From the NCBI GenBank assembly GCA_001314865.1, contig LJZR01000016.1:1-64000 (forward strand): a stretch of DNA of 64,000 nucleotides, in the 5' to 3' direction. Below the pieces are notes generated by a model that saw only the letters and a list, made by a program, of their open reading frames with translations, had not been told where the DNA came from and made no database searches. Shown in pieces: positions 63,891 through 64,000 of the stretch (position 1 is the stretch's first letter; every line of letters begins with the position of its first letter). The DNA is from Phormidesmis priestleyi Ana. Lineage in GTDB: Bacteria > Cyanobacteriota > Cyanobacteriia > Phormidesmidales > Phormidesmidaceae. A program made the translations under genes and the position numbers.

Positions 63891-64000
63891 CGCAAATGTC
63901 CGTCAAAGACTTTATGCTTAAAGCGCTAACGTTTGAACGGCTGATTGGTGCTGATCGCTTAAGCGATTACTTCAATTACTATATTTCAATCACTTCGATC

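Noticed and set aside
1-64000. tRNA or rRNA genes
   Set aside because: I scanned the spacers by eye for T-loop and anticodon-arm patterns and found none; a covariance search would be decisive.

Overview
The window is a stretch of cyanobacterial chromosome. Photosystem genes (psbD 3' end, psbC, psbO, two psaE), ndhO, a SigF-type sigma factor, and many copies of the HIP1 octamer GCGATCGC show this. The style (abundant short tandem repeats, Wza/Wzc-type exopolysaccharide genes, several glycosyltransferases) suggests a Leptolyngbya-like or related filamentous lineage, but the genus cannot be fixed from sequence alone. I see no rRNA, tRNA, CRISPR array, insertion sequence or prophage. This is core chromosome with lineage-specific decoration.

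Layout. 0-2.1 kb: psbD tail, a relic of a second psbD tail carrying the psbC ribosome-binding site, psbC, and a small conserved gene. 2.2-6.7 kb: a CbiG-CobJ fusion for cobalamin synthesis, a glycosyl-hydrolase-like exported protein, and a small unknown gene. 6.9-12.7 kb: psbO, sigF, a lipoprotein with a GspC/PilP-like domain, a Fur-box-like site, two tandem psaE genes (the second with a long tail), mutM and ndhO. 12.7-20.5 kb (minus strand): ppk, a small gene, a TM-helix channel-like protein, and gyrA. 20.8-24.8 kb: an HDAC-family deacetylase, three poorly characterised genes, and a pair of repeated hairpin elements. 25-34.3 kb: a peptide-type ABC binding protein, an FAD oxidoreductase, mnmE, a DUF2062 protein, a SIMPL-domain protein, and a Ser/Thr kinase with CHASE2. 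34.3-53.3 kb: a broad surface-polysaccharide region (WecA-like transferase, glycosyltransferases, galE, Wzc-like kinase, Wza-like exporter, a candidate outer-membrane barrel, a small secreted repeat protein) and an overlapping minus-strand set with an FHA protein, a lipoprotein, a membrane protein, a MurG-like transferase and an ABC permease. 53.4-57.4 kb: cysteine synthase, a peroxiredoxin-glutaredoxin fusion, and glutathione reductase, which together form a thiol/peroxide module. 58-64 kb: a Mo-nitrogenase C-terminal-like small protein, Ap4A phosphorylase, chorismate synthase, an M23 peptidase, a degenerate metallo-beta-lactamase-fold protein, and a membrane/coiled-coil protein.

How it fits together. 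Photosynthesis genes dominate the first 13 kb and include two recombination or duplication products (psbD tail; psaE pair). The 34-53 kb block can start lipid-linked sugars, extend them and export a polymer, but lacks a recognisable flippase or polymerase. The redox block can pass electrons from NADPH through glutathione reductase and glutathione to the fused glutaredoxin and peroxiredoxin. The observations most worth a second look are the psbD relic at psbC, the tailed psaE copy with an upstream Fur-like site, the paired hairpin elements near 24.6 kb, and the FHA/lipoprotein/transferase set at 47-50.7 kb.
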